Shown in pieces: positions 1 through 9,996 of a DNA stretch of 64,000 nt (positions are counted from its first letter, which is position 1; every line of letters begins with the position of its first letter). A program made the position numbers and the translations under genes. The DNA lies in the NCBI GenBank assembly GCA_015057315.1, contig SVER01000012.1, positions 1 through 64,000 on the forward strand, read 5' to 3'. Below the pieces are notes generated by a model. The model was not told where the DNA came from. It saw only the letters and a program-made list of their open reading frames with translations, and searched no databases. The stretch comes from Pseudobutyrivibrio ruminis. GTDB lineage: Bacteria; Bacillota; Clostridia; Lachnospirales; Lachnospiraceae.

Positions 1-54
1 CTTTGCGCCCTTTGCTACAGGACACATGTTTTCTACTTCTTTTGTGTAAATCAT
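1..54 (-). CDS. 5' end of a CDS running off the window edge (N-term MIYTKEVENMCPVAKGAK), product unknown
   Basis: ATG on minus strand at 54 with AAAGGAG Shine-Dalgarno 7 nt upstream; frame open to window edge. Confidence 0.5.
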   Translation of the reverse strand, partial: MIYTKEVENMCPVAKGAK

Positions 55-117
55 TGTAGAACTCCTTTCTTCGTTCAATAACCATTAATATATTGCTACT
101 ACATTAATGACATGATA

Positions 118-140
118 AATAAGCGCACTTGCGCGTTATT
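118..140 (-). terminator. probable terminator hairpin after the TPM gene
   Basis: inverted repeat AATAAgcgc-actt-gcgcgTTATT, AT-rich flanks. Confidence 0.45.
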
Positions 141-214
141 GATTACATTTTCTCACTTTCTGTGGATTTAGTAAAGTCTAAATTTAGGATTTTGTTAAAA
201 AATTATCTAAATCT

Positions 215-1015
215 TTAGAAGCTGTGACCGCCGCTTGAATGTCCACCAGATGAATGACTACTGAAAGAACCGCTTGAATGGCTACTTGAATGGCCGCCAC
301 TATAACCTCCGCTATAAGATGAACCGCCTCCGAAAGATGAGCCAGAAGATTCAACAACCCTTACAATATGTCGTTTTGCAGTATCATAAACGGTAGCTGT
401 AGCAATAACTCCCGCTCCTGTCATAATAATCTCACGTTCTTCTGTATCCAGGCTAAGCTTTGATCTCTTTCGCATTGCTATGAAAAATGGCGTCAAGAAC
501 CCAATAATTAGCGATATTAGTGCTGTAACAATGATTCGCATAGGTCGAAGTACAAAGCCATCATTCACGATAACATCAGCCTGTTCAAAGGCATTCAACA
601 TGCAGTCGTAATATTCTCCATTCATAGCATATCTGTATACATTATCTGTAACATCCTGCTCGTCGGATTTTTTTAATAAAAATCTGGTGTCACCATAGCC
701 TGAAAGAATGATTTCTCTGTGATACATGTCTATGATGAAAGCAATTCCTGCCTGAGTATCATCATATTTATTATTATAATAAGACTCCAAAATTTCATCA
801 GTGCTTCTGCCAAAATCATTTTCCTCTGTCGTTACAGCAACATAGTTTAAACTTCCATCTAGAGATTCTAAATACTTCTGCAAATCATCACGTTCATCCT
901 CTGTAAGAAGCTTCGCGTCATCAGCAATATAAACATTGGAAGCTGCAGCTTTGGCACTATAGGATATAGCCAAAAGCATAATGAAGCAAATCAAAAAATA
1001 ATATAATTTACGCAC
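215..1015 (-). CDS. TPM-domain membrane protein (YdjH/YgcG-like) with Gly/Ser/His-rich C-terminal tail
   Basis: signal peptide, TPM-like 'YIADDAKLLTEDERDDLQKYL', TM segment, GGHSS... tail; adjacent to SPFH and zinc-ribbon genes. Confidence 0.8.
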   Translation of the reverse strand: MRKLYYFLICFIMLLAISYSAKAAASNVYIADDAKLLTEDERDDLQKYLESLDGSLNYVAVTTEENDFGRSTDEILESYYNNKYDDTQAGIAFIIDMYHREIILSGYGDTRFLLKKSDEQDVTDNVYRYAMNGEYYDCMLNAFEQADVIVNDGFVLRPMRIIVTALISLIIGFLTPFFIAMRKRSKLSLDTEEREIIMTGAGVIATATVYDTAKRHIVRVVESSGSSFGGGSSYSGGYSGGHSSSHSSGSFSSHSSGGHSSGGHSF

Positions 1016-2627
1016 GATTAAGCCCTCCTCCCGTTTTTAAAAATTGTGGAGATGGGTGTGTTGCATATCTGTTATATTCATCAACAATTGCTTTGACAGA
1101 AATAACAATCACAACAAATACAACAATAAGTGCACCGTAATAAACAAAATCATTAGGTAAATTAATTAGTCGTACAATCAAGGCCATTCCCCAGCTGATT
1201 ATGCCAAGGCTCATAACCTTTTTATCCCCTTCCTTGACGCTTATTAATGCCAAAACAACCAGCACAATACTTGCTAAATAGCAGGTAAACTTAAAAAAGT
1301 GTAGTAAAACAATCAATGCCTCAAGCATAAAATAGAGTGCTGCAGGGGCAAATATTACTAAAGCTATTCCAAAGAAACCAAGCATGGCAAAGAAATCAAA
1401 TAAGATTTTCTTTAGACTTTTAGTCTTCTTTTGCTCATGATTTTGCTCCTTCATTTCTTTTGAAAGGTTTTCCCTAGATGCAAAATAGCCCTTATCATCT
1501 AAATGATTATCGAATCGATAAATCTTATAGGCTAAATTTGCACCTATATAGGCAATAATCGAAGAAACTAACGCCGCAAAGACGCAAAGATTCTTCACAT
1601 CATAACTAAAGCTTACAATATAACTGCTTAAATACAAAAAGATAAAAATAAGTATCGAGGTTATAAAGCCAGCCCTAAAAAGTTTTCTTTTATCAATCGG
1701 CATATCCACATAGGTCTTACCAGTTTGGCCATTGATTACAGAATAGGCTACTCTATCTCCATAGCTTGTAGTCAAAAAATACATTGGCAAATAAACACCT
1801 TCAGTACCATTGCTTTTTATTTTGTTAATAAGCTCTTTATTTATTTTCTTTTCCTCCTCAGAATTCAGAGGATAACTACAAGTTTCTTTTTTTGTCTTTT
1901 GCTGAAGATAGTCAATTGCTTTTTCTGTTGATTCTCCCAAATATAATTCCATATCCACTGTAGAATTTTCAACATAAAAGCCAGCTAAGTAATTTGGATT
2001 AAATTCACGTAAGTCCTCCATTGAGAAGGGTTCCAATTGACTTGAAATAGTATCATCCAAAGATTGAGAAGCATCATAAGGAATTTGAATATGGTCTACA
2101 TCATAGGACAAATTCACATTAGCCCTATCGGTATATTCATAATCCCCAAGGGCATAAATGTGCTCTCCCCTATACTCAAAGCTGTCGTGTAACTCAAAAT
2201 CATATAGATAATATGGCATATATAATCCAACCATCTTATTTATATTCTCATCTTTGTTTAGTCCATCAGGGGTGAAGGGAATACCCTTTGTCGCTTTCTC
2301 ATACTTTTCCTTAGCAAGTTCTTTATGGATAGTAAAAGGAATAATGTATTTGGGAACACCAGTCTTAGAGAATTTTTCCTCCATAGTAGCCTGAGTTCCG
2401 CAATATGGACAAAACTCCATACCATCGTTATCAATAAGCTGTATTTCTCCAGCACAATTAGGACAGATATAGATTCTCGTATCCATACCTGCCTCTTCAA
2501 TCTTTACAGGACTTTTATAGTCTGCGGATTTATAGTAATGACCACAGGAAGTACATTTTAATTTTCCTGACTTAGGAGAAAATATCAGTTGCCCATTACA
2601 ATTAGGGCAAGGAAACATTGTTGCCAT
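1008..2627 (-). CDS. zinc-ribbon (TFIIB-type) membrane protein, YdjG-like
   Basis: two CPxC...CxxC ribbons at N-term (CPNCNG..CTSCG, CPNCAG..CPYCG), several TM segments. Confidence 0.75.
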   Translation of the reverse strand: MATMFPCPNCNGQLIFSPKSGKLKCTSCGHYYKSADYKSPVKIEEAGMDTRIYICPNCAGEIQLIDNDGMEFCPYCGTQATMEEKFSKTGVPKYIIPFTIHKELAKEKYEKATKGIPFTPDGLNKDENINKMVGLYMPYYLYDFELHDSFEYRGEHIYALGDYEYTDRANVNLSYDVDHIQIPYDASQSLDDTISSQLEPFSMEDLREFNPNYLAGFYVENSTVDMELYLGESTEKAIDYLQQKTKKETCSYPLNSEEEKKINKELINKIKSNGTEGVYLPMYFLTTSYGDRVAYSVINGQTGKTYVDMPIDKRKLFRAGFITSILIFIFLYLSSYIVSFSYDVKNLCVFAALVSSIIAYIGANLAYKIYRFDNHLDDKGYFASRENLSKEMKEQNHEQKKTKSLKKILFDFFAMLGFFGIALVIFAPAALYFMLEALIVLLHFFKFTCYLASIVLVVLALISVKEGDKKVMSLGIISWGMALIVRLINLPNDFVYYGALIVVFVVIVISVKAIVDEYNRYATHPSPQFLKTGGGLNRA

Positions 2628-2640
2628 TTAAATCTCCTAA

Positions 2641-3768
2641 CTATGGTCTTTTAGTACCACAATTTACACAAAAGTTACCAAAGTTTTCATTTCCGCAATT
2701 TGGGCAGAACCATCTATTTCCTGCAGCTGCGCCTCCATTTGCTGCGCCTGCCATCTGATTAGCACCTGTTGTAGCTGCTCCAGCATTTAATAAATCCTGA
2801 GCGTTTGCTCCACCAGCCTGCATTGCCATATTCATTCCCATAAAGCCCATCATAGCCCCATTAGGATTGCTTGCTGCATTTTTCATAGCCTCTGCCTGTG
2901 CACCGATTAATGCTGCACCTGCCATAGACTGATTTCTAAAGGCACCAGTCTTCTGAAGCTCTTTAAGAGTAGCCGCATCCTCATCAGGGATTACAGTTGT
3001 AAGAATCTGAACAGATGTAATTGCAAGACCGTACTTATTAGTCCAGTCTGAATTAAGCTCTTCTCCCATTGCTTCAGACATTTCCTTAGTGTAGCTAGGA
3101 ATTCCAGAAGGTCTAACCCCTAAATTAGTAAGTTTTCCAAGAGCTGGCTGTAAAGCTGCAATAAATGTAGCTCTAAGCTGGTTCTGAATATCTTCTATTG
3201 TATATTCATCCTTAACATTTCCAGCCAAAGAAACATATAACTGGGTAGGATCAGAAACTCTCATGCTGTAATTTCCGTTACATTTAAGAGTTGTATCCAT
3301 ATCAAGTCCAACATTATTATCAAGAATTCTAAAAGGAATTGGGCTAGGTGTACCAAACTTAAGCCCCACAATATCCTTTGTGTTTACAAAATAAACCCTC
3401 TGCTGAACAGGCTTTTCACCGCCAAAAGTAAATCTTCGGCCAAATTCCTTGAAAATATCACCGAAATCTCCAGCAAAAATAGATGCTGAGCCGTTTTCTT
3501 CCCACTCATAAGCACCTGGCTCTGCTGCCACATCTATAACCTTTCCGCTATCAACCAAAATAGCGCACTGACCTTCATTAACAATAATGGCAGAGCCCTT
3601 TGTAATTACGTCAGCATCCCCTTTTGTATTAGAGCTTCTTCCAGAAACCTTATGGTCTGCTCTTTTAACTAAAGTATCAGCAGACATGGAATCTGAGACA
3701 AAAAGTTCCTTCCACTGATTTGCAAGTTCGCCAGAAACTGAACCTTTAAATGCTTGTATTAATCCCAT
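2641..3768 (-). CDS. SPFH-domain / virion-core-type protein with C-terminal zinc ribbon, YdjI-like
   Basis: MGLIQAFKGSVSGELANQWKE..., C-term WFCPNCGNENFGNFCVNCGTKRP; start moved to ATG after GGAGG. Confidence 0.85.
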   Translation of the reverse strand: MGLIQAFKGSVSGELANQWKELFVSDSMSADTLVKRADHKVSGRSSNTKGDADVITKGSAIIVNEGQCAILVDSGKVIDVAAEPGAYEWEENGSASIFAGDFGDIFKEFGRRFTFGGEKPVQQRVYFVNTKDIVGLKFGTPSPIPFRILDNNVGLDMDTTLKCNGNYSMRVSDPTQLYVSLAGNVKDEYTIEDIQNQLRATFIAALQPALGKLTNLGVRPSGIPSYTKEMSEAMGEELNSDWTNKYGLAITSVQILTTVIPDEDAATLKELQKTGAFRNQSMAGAALIGAQAEAMKNAASNPNGAMMGFMGMNMAMQAGGANAQDLLNAGAATTGANQMAGAANGGAAAGNRWFCPNCGNENFGNFCVNCGTKRP

Positions 3769-3820
3769 TTTTTCTCCTCCCATAAATAAAGAATCTTTTA
3801 ATATTTTACCAAAAAGGACC

Positions 3821-3841
3821 CATCCTATAAAGAATGAGTCC
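3821..3841 (-). terminator. Rho-independent terminator
   Basis: minus strand GGACTCATTC-tttata-GGATGGGTCC followed by TTTTT. Confidence 0.65.
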
Positions 3842-3859
3842 TAAAAAATCTTAAATTTA

Positions 3860-4528
3860 TTAATTTTTCTTAACAATGTTATCCTGGCTCTTGAAAATGC
3901 TGTCAGCCTCTACTACTCCACGAACTGGAGAAAGAGGATATACATTAGAACGAGGACAAACTACAGTACCAGGATTAAGTACTGAGTTACAACCAACCTC
4001 TACGTTGTCTCCAAGCATAGCTCCAAATTTCTTTAATCCTGTTTCAATTTTTTCACCATCACGAGATTTTACAACAACAAGCGTCTTATCCTGCTTTACA
4101 TTGGATGTAATTGAACCAGCACCCATGTGTGACTTGTAACCTAAAACAGAATCTCCAACGTAATTGTAATGTGGAACCTGAACATTATTAAAAAGAACTA
4201 CGTTCTTAAGCTCTGTAGAGTTACCAACTACGCAGTTCTTACCTACGATAGCTGAGCCTCTAATAAAGGCACACTGTCTAACCTCTGCATCCTCATCAAT
4301 AATTAGTGGACCATGAAGATATGCTGAATCAAAAACTGTAGCAGACTTTGCTACCCAAATATCCTCGCCTCTCTTTTCATACTTTTGGGGATCAAGAGTA
4401 GGACCAAGCTTCTTAATGAAATCAGAAATCTCTGGGAGAACCTCCCATGGATATTCCTTACCCTCAAACAAATCCTTAGCAATAGTCTCGTTTAAATTAT
4501 ACATAGATTTAATTTTGCACTGTTCCAT
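3860..4528 (-). CDS. left-handed beta-helix (hexapeptide repeat) nucleotidyltransferase/acyltransferase-like protein
   Basis: hexapeptide-like repeats (VFDSAYLHGPLIIDEDAEVRQCAFIRGSAIVGKNCVVGNS); start at second ATG with AGGAG SD. Confidence 0.7.
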   Translation of the reverse strand: MEQCKIKSMYNLNETIAKDLFEGKEYPWEVLPEISDFIKKLGPTLDPQKYEKRGEDIWVAKSATVFDSAYLHGPLIIDEDAEVRQCAFIRGSAIVGKNCVVGNSTELKNVVLFNNVQVPHYNYVGDSVLGYKSHMGAGSITSNVKQDKTLVVVKSRDGEKIETGLKKFGAMLGDNVEVGCNSVLNPGTVVCPRSNVYPLSPVRGVVEADSIFKSQDNIVKKN

Positions 4529-4548
4529 TATTATACTCCTATCATGCA

Positions 4549-7500
4549 TTATTGTTGACCATTATAATTTTCAAACTCAAACTCAGTTCTAAATTCATTA
4601 TTGAGTTTAAGTCTCGCATCAAAGAATAAACCTTTTTTACTCAAAAATCCAGTAATAACATCTGTCTTTTTCTCAAGAATAAGTTTCTTAAACTGGTCTT
4701 CCGGAATATCCACACCTGCTACCTTACCTACATAAAAGCTACAGCTATCCACATTGTCCCTAATATTATTCTTACAGCGATACCCAAAATGATTCTTAAT
4801 AATTGGTTCACCGCATTTAGGGCACTTAAGACCTGGCATAACCTTTTCTTCATCCTCAAAAACAAACTTAATTCCAGATACCTTGCCATTTTCATCCTTG
4901 TTAAGCGCTAGCTTGGCATCAAATTTTGTTCCTTTCTTTGATTTAAAGCCAGATATAGTAGATGTTATACCTTCTTTTAATAATTCTTTAACCTGTGCTT
5001 CCTTAAGCTTAACACCAGCAATTTGGCCAATGTTAAAGCCACAGGAATTATCAGGATCATCCTTCTTATAATTGCTACAACCGTAACCAAATGGTGTTAC
5101 AACTATCTTGCCCCCACAAATAGGACATGAAACATCCTTAATATCCTTAGCTTCTACATTATCAAAATCAAAAGAAACTTCGCTTTTTCCTGTTTCTTCA
5201 TTCTTTTTAAGAAGCAGACAGGCATCAAATTTCTTTCCTGATTTTCCTTTAAAGCCCCTGATAGTCTTAGTATGGCCTTCTGTTAACAATTCCTTGGCAT
5301 CAGCATCTGTAAGCTTTTTGGATGCTATTTCTCCAAGAACAAAGCCACATTTATTGTCACTATCAAAATACTTTTCACAGGCAAAGCCAAAATTAGTCTT
5401 AATAATCTTACTGCCGCAGTCCGGACAAGCTACATCAGCTAAATAGTTTGGCTCTACATCATCAAAATCAAACTGGGCCTCAGTTCTACCAGTTTCTTCA
5501 TTTTTCTTAAGAATAAGCCTTGCATCAAATTTCTTTCCTGACTTTCCTTTGAATCCACGTATAGTTTCTGACTTACCATTAAGTAGCAGCTCAGTGACAA
5601 CTCCGCCTCCAATATTTTTACCAGCAATTGTCTTTCCTATATAAAACTTGCAGGAATTTTCATCTTTGGCATTAAAGTTAGCACAGCCATAACCGCTAGG
5701 ACGAATCAAAATATCGCCGCCGCAATCAGGACATTTGCAGCCTTCTAGCTTTTCAGCTTCTATTCCATCAAAGTTAAAGCTAAGAACCTTCTTGCCTTCT
5801 TCGTTTTCCTTAAGCTGAATCCTTGCACTAAATTTCTGATTGGTTTTAGATTTAAAGCCTGTAAGGACTTCTGTAATACCATTCTCCAAAAGTGATTTCA
5901 GTTCATCCTCAGATAGCCTTCTAGAGGCAATTTCTCCAACAGAAAAATAACACTGATTCTCTTCCTGGAAGCGATGCTCACATGCAAAACCATAGCCTGT
6001 TTTCGAAATCCTGCCACCGCAAACAGGACAATTCATTCCTTCTATATATTCTGTAGGTGTTTCAGAGAAGTCAAAGCTTACATTAAACTCTCCGTCTTCA
6101 TTCTTGCCAAGCTTAAGAACTGATTTAAAGGGCTTATTTGACTTACTCTTAAAGCCTTCTATTAAATCGGTCTTACCTTCTAAAATAAGCTTTTTAAATT
6201 GTTCCTCTGAAAGGTCAACTCCAGCTATAGCGCCAATACTAAATCTACATTTAATTTCGTCGTTAGTGTAGTTACTGCAGCCATAGCCAAAGGATGTAGT
6301 TGTAAGCTCACCTCCGCAGGCTGGACACTTTATACCAAGTGGCTTTCTGGTGGCAAGCCCCTTAGATTCCTTACCTGTAAACTGATTAATATTAAGAGCA
6401 ATAGTCTGTGTTAAATCCTGCTCTATCATATTCTTGGTTTCAGTACGGATGTATTCCTCTAGCTCATTACGATAATCACCAAACTCAACTGTTCCGTTAA
6501 TGATTCCCTCTAAGCCCTTTTCCCAGTTAGCAGTCTGCTCTGGCTTAAGAAGACTTGGGGCTGTAAGAAGAACTACCTCGTAAATCATCTCTCCCAGCTT
6601 TTCAGGAGTGATTACCTGAGTCTTGTTGTTCTGATTTAAGTAACCAATTCTTACAAGTTTTTCTAAGATTTCACCTCTGGTAGCAGATGTACCTATTCCA
6701 GTTGTTTTAATCTGTTCTCTAAGCTCTTCATCCTCAATAAGCTTTCCTGCATTTTCCATTGCAAGAATCAAAGAACCTGATGTATATCTTTTAGGAGGTG
6801 ATGTTTTACCCTCCTTTAATTCAAAACCATTAACATCAATAGAATCACCAATGTTACAGCTTTCTACAAACTCTACAAACTTCTCTTTTGAGAAATCATC
6901 TTCTTCGTTTTCAGAATCATCTTCTGAATCCGTTCCTTCATTATTTTTGTTCTTTGGCAAACCTGCTATTTCTAAATAGCCAGGTTTAACTAACAATTTA
7001 GCTCCTGCAAAGAAACTTTCAGATTCTATCTTAACTTCTATCTTTACATTTTTATATTCCGCTGGTGGATAGAAAATAGACAGAAACCTGCGCACTATCA
7101 AATCATAAACCCTTTGACTAAGACTGGAAAGATTCTCTATACCATTACACTGACCTGTGGGAATAATAGCATAATGGTCAGTTACCTTGCTATCATCTGT
7201 ATAGCTGGTCTTCTCAATACCTATATATTTTCTGTCTGCAAGTATTTCATGTACATATTTAGCTGTTGGGCCGTAAGATTGCAGCTTATTAAGATTCTTA
7301 TTTATCTCCTTAGCAACAGCTGTAGTAAGTACTCTTGCATCAGTACGTGGGTATGTAGTGTACTTTTTCTCGTAAAGCTCCTGAATAATATCAAGTGTCT
7401 GGGCTGGAGAAATCTTAAATCTCTTTGAACATTCAGACTGTAGCTCAGCTAAGTTAAATAATAAAGGAGCTCTTTTCTTAGAAATGCCTGAATCCTTATC

Positions 7501-8361
7501 AGTAATTGTAGCATTCTTATTTGTTAATTCTTCAATTAATTTTTCAGCACTAGCCTTTTCTTTAAAGCCGTTCCCCTTATCTCCATATAATAGAGGGGAT
7601 TCGAAATACTTAGATGACTCTACAGCCTTCCATTCCGCTGGGAAATTTACATCAGAAAACTTTCCAAGCACCTTAAAAAATGGATCCTCATTAAAGCCCC
7701 TAATTTCCCGTTCTCTTTCAACAACCATACCAAGGACACAGGTCATAACTCTACCTATAGCTATAGCTGAATAGCTGGTTGTAGCTGCAGCATCATTAAT
7801 AAGCCTTCCATATTTAACAGACAATGCTCTTGAAAAATTAATTCCCAGGCTATAATCTTCTATGGTACGCATAATACCAGATGCGCCAAGCCTAGCGTAA
7901 TCGCTCATTGGCTTAGCTTCTTTAATACCACGCAAAATCTCATCATCCGTCTGGGAATCAATCCACACACGAAGCTCTGTCATGCCTTCACGAACGCCAC
8001 CGTAGTTTCTGATATTCTCCTCAATGGTCTGTCCTTCTTTTCCCGAGTCACCTGCCCAGTAAACAGTATCAATATCCTCTCTGTGAAGCAGCCCGTTAAC
8101 TACCTTATACTGATCCTTAGCGGATTCCACAACGCCGTATTTGTAATCCTTAGGTAAGAATGGCAAATCCTCAAGATTCCAGGTTTTGTATTTAATATCA
8201 TATTCTTCAGGATAAACCATCTGCACCAAATGACCGTAGCACCAGCTGATGACATATTCATTATTCTCTATAAAGCCATTCTGATTGCCAGAAACCCTTA
8301 GCACCCTGGCAAAATCCCTTGCAACAGATGGTTTCTCTGTGATAATTAAACTCTTTCCCAA
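4549..8361 (-). CDS. topB: DNA topoisomerase III (type IA) with six tandem C-terminal zinc-finger repeats
   Basis: GKSLIITEKPSVARDFARVL toprim start, YPRTDAR active-site motif, repeated CPxCGG...GYGC modules; TTG start at 8361 preceded by AGGGAG; the 8418 start lies inside the upstream terminator. Confidence 0.9.
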   Translation of the reverse strand: MGKSLIITEKPSVARDFARVLRVSGNQNGFIENNEYVISWCYGHLVQMVYPEEYDIKYKTWNLEDLPFLPKDYKYGVVESAKDQYKVVNGLLHREDIDTVYWAGDSGKEGQTIEENIRNYGGVREGMTELRVWIDSQTDDEILRGIKEAKPMSDYARLGASGIMRTIEDYSLGINFSRALSVKYGRLINDAAATTSYSAIAIGRVMTCVLGMVVEREREIRGFNEDPFFKVLGKFSDVNFPAEWKAVESSKYFESPLLYGDKGNGFKEKASAEKLIEELTNKNATITDKDSGISKKRAPLLFNLAELQSECSKRFKISPAQTLDIIQELYEKKYTTYPRTDARVLTTAVAKEINKNLNKLQSYGPTAKYVHEILADRKYIGIEKTSYTDDSKVTDHYAIIPTGQCNGIENLSSLSQRVYDLIVRRFLSIFYPPAEYKNVKIEVKIESESFFAGAKLLVKPGYLEIAGLPKNKNNEGTDSEDDSENEEDDFSKEKFVEFVESCNIGDSIDVNGFELKEGKTSPPKRYTSGSLILAMENAGKLIEDEELREQIKTTGIGTSATRGEILEKLVRIGYLNQNNKTQVITPEKLGEMIYEVVLLTAPSLLKPEQTANWEKGLEGIINGTVEFGDYRNELEEYIRTETKNMIEQDLTQTIALNINQFTGKESKGLATRKPLGIKCPACGGELTTTSFGYGCSNYTNDEIKCRFSIGAIAGVDLSEEQFKKLILEGKTDLIEGFKSKSNKPFKSVLKLGKNEDGEFNVSFDFSETPTEYIEGMNCPVCGGRISKTGYGFACEHRFQEENQCYFSVGEIASRRLSEDELKSLLENGITEVLTGFKSKTNQKFSARIQLKENEEGKKVLSFNFDGIEAEKLEGCKCPDCGGDILIRPSGYGCANFNAKDENSCKFYIGKTIAGKNIGGGVVTELLLNGKSETIRGFKGKSGKKFDARLILKKNEETGRTEAQFDFDDVEPNYLADVACPDCGSKIIKTNFGFACEKYFDSDNKCGFVLGEIASKKLTDADAKELLTEGHTKTIRGFKGKSGKKFDACLLLKKNEETGKSEVSFDFDNVEAKDIKDVSCPICGGKIVVTPFGYGCSNYKKDDPDNSCGFNIGQIAGVKLKEAQVKELLKEGITSTISGFKSKKGTKFDAKLALNKDENGKVSGIKFVFEDEEKVMPGLKCPKCGEPIIKNHFGYRCKNNIRDNVDSCSFYVGKVAGVDIPEDQFKKLILEKKTDVITGFLSKKGLFFDARLKLNNEFRTEFEFENYNGQQ

Positions 8362-8405
8362 ATCACTAAACTCCCTAAAAATTAATTTTAAAATTAACAA
8401 AAGTC

Positions 8406-8435
8406 GAAGCCTTTGCATTGTACTGCAAAGGCTTC
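8406..8435 (-). terminator. Rho-independent terminator of the AAA ATPase gene
   Basis: perfect 12-bp inverted repeat gaagcctttgca-ttgtac-tgcaaaggcttc, followed on minus strand by gacttttgttaatttt. Confidence 0.8.
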
Positions 8436-8464
8436 AAGCATTATTAACTATTCAATTATATCAA

Positions 8465-9829
8465 TTATAGCTCTGTCATGTCTACCAGAACAATAGATTT
8501 ATTTTCCTTTGAAAGCTGGGTAAGCTTGCTGTCAAATCTGGTAGCTGAGAAAAGGAAAATTGTATTTGCTGTGATTCTTGCCTGCTTCATAGATTCTAAA
8601 AGCTTCTCGTAAGATTCATAGCCCATAGACTTTTCAGTCCAATTGCAAATACCAACAACATTCTCTCTGTTATCACTTTGACCAATTACATCAATAGTGC
8701 CTTCCTTACCAAGCCATGTTCCAATCTTTGTAAGCTTAATTGGAAGCTGACCTACCATATTAAGCAGGTGTAGATATTCTCTACATACATCTACAAAATA
8801 ATTTTGCAAATACTTATCCAGGTTTGGTGCAATAAATGTATCGTAAAATCTTTCAGGAGTAAAAGAAATCAATTCTGAAAGATGTGGATATACAAATGTA
8901 AACCAGAAATTAATGTATGGATCTACAATTCTGTATATACCCTTTTTAGTATTGTCCCATCCACCTGTTTCAAAGGATACTACCTTATCAACTACATCAA
9001 ATGCTGCAAGATTCTTAATATAAACAGAAATCTTAGCTCTTGAATAGCCTGTATCCTCAAACAAATCATTGAGCTTTTCATTACCAGCAGCTATGGAACC
9101 AAGAATAGTATCATAGCAGGATAATTCTCTAAGCTCAGAAGCAATATAGTCCTCTGCTTCTGTATATAAAAATCCTGTAGGTGAAAGAATATTTTCGCAT
9201 ACATTAGCCTTAATAGACTTCTTAGCGTTCCATCTATCTAAATAATCAGAAACACCGCCTATAATTCCATAGGTACTTACGCACTGAGCCACACTATAGC
9301 TAGGGAATGCTCTAACCACATCAAGGAATGAATGATTCTCCATTTTTATAGCTTCATCAATATAGGATTTAGAAGCGAAAGCAGGATCGTTAAGCCAATT
9401 ATTAGTCCACACAAGTGAGGAACTAACCACAACTATCATAACCTTACCAGGATAAAGCTTCTTATTCTTTAAAGAAATGAGGCTACTAAATAAATCATTA
9501 GTCTTCTTAATTGCATATTGAGCTTCATCAATAATAACAATAAGCTTTGACCCATCCTTAGATGAAAACTTCTTAAAGGATGCCTCATAACTAGTACTGC
9601 CTTCAGCTTTATTATATGTAGATGAAATCTGATCATCTAAATACTTTAACTGCTTGGCATCTGAACACTGACGACTTCGATAGTAAAAATAAGATTTACC
9701 AGTAGTAAACTCGTCTAACAACGCTTCCTTGCCACAACCAAGCCTGCCGTAAAGCACTATTAAATTGTTTTCTGCAGATTGGTAAATAGCATCCAACTTC
9801 TTCACTTCATTTGTGTGTGTCATAATCAC
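8465..9829 (-). CDS. AAA-family ATP-binding protein (archaeal-type ATPase / DUF234-like)
   Basis: Walker A-like LYGRLGCGKEALL, Walker B LIVIIDEAQYA, C-term DUF234-like region. Confidence 0.75.
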   Translation of the reverse strand: MIMTHTNEVKKLDAIYQSAENNLIVLYGRLGCGKEALLDEFTTGKSYFYYRSRQCSDAKQLKYLDDQISSTYNKAEGSTSYEASFKKFSSKDGSKLIVIIDEAQYAIKKTNDLFSSLISLKNKKLYPGKVMIVVVSSSLVWTNNWLNDPAFASKSYIDEAIKMENHSFLDVVRAFPSYSVAQCVSTYGIIGGVSDYLDRWNAKKSIKANVCENILSPTGFLYTEAEDYIASELRELSCYDTILGSIAAGNEKLNDLFEDTGYSRAKISVYIKNLAAFDVVDKVVSFETGGWDNTKKGIYRIVDPYINFWFTFVYPHLSELISFTPERFYDTFIAPNLDKYLQNYFVDVCREYLHLLNMVGQLPIKLTKIGTWLGKEGTIDVIGQSDNRENVVGICNWTEKSMGYESYEKLLESMKQARITANTIFLFSATRFDSKLTQLSKENKSIVLVDMTEL

Positions 9830-9957
9830 TATCTCCCTAGTTTGTGCATTACTTAACTAATTCGTGTAATATAATAACATATTTCACTTTAGCAGACTAC
9901 ACTAAAAAAGAATTTTATTTGAATTTAATTTATCTTATTTGTAAATTGTCAAAAAAA

Positions 9958-9981
9958 TTCCGCATCACAAAAGATGCGGAA
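9958..9981 (-). terminator. terminator of asd
   Basis: TTCCGCATC-ttttgt-GATGCGGAA followed by TTTTTTT on minus strand. Confidence 0.85.
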
Positions 9982-9996
9982 TTAAAATTTTAATTA

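Noticed and set aside
7114-7428. 104-aa plus-strand ORF inside topB
   Set aside because: Fully antisense to a strongly supported coding frame; Cys/Ile-rich shadow translation, no SD.
8418-8470. 61-aa plus-strand ORF 8285..8470 across the topB start/terminator
   Set aside because: Crosses the terminator hairpin and is antisense to topB; no coding support.
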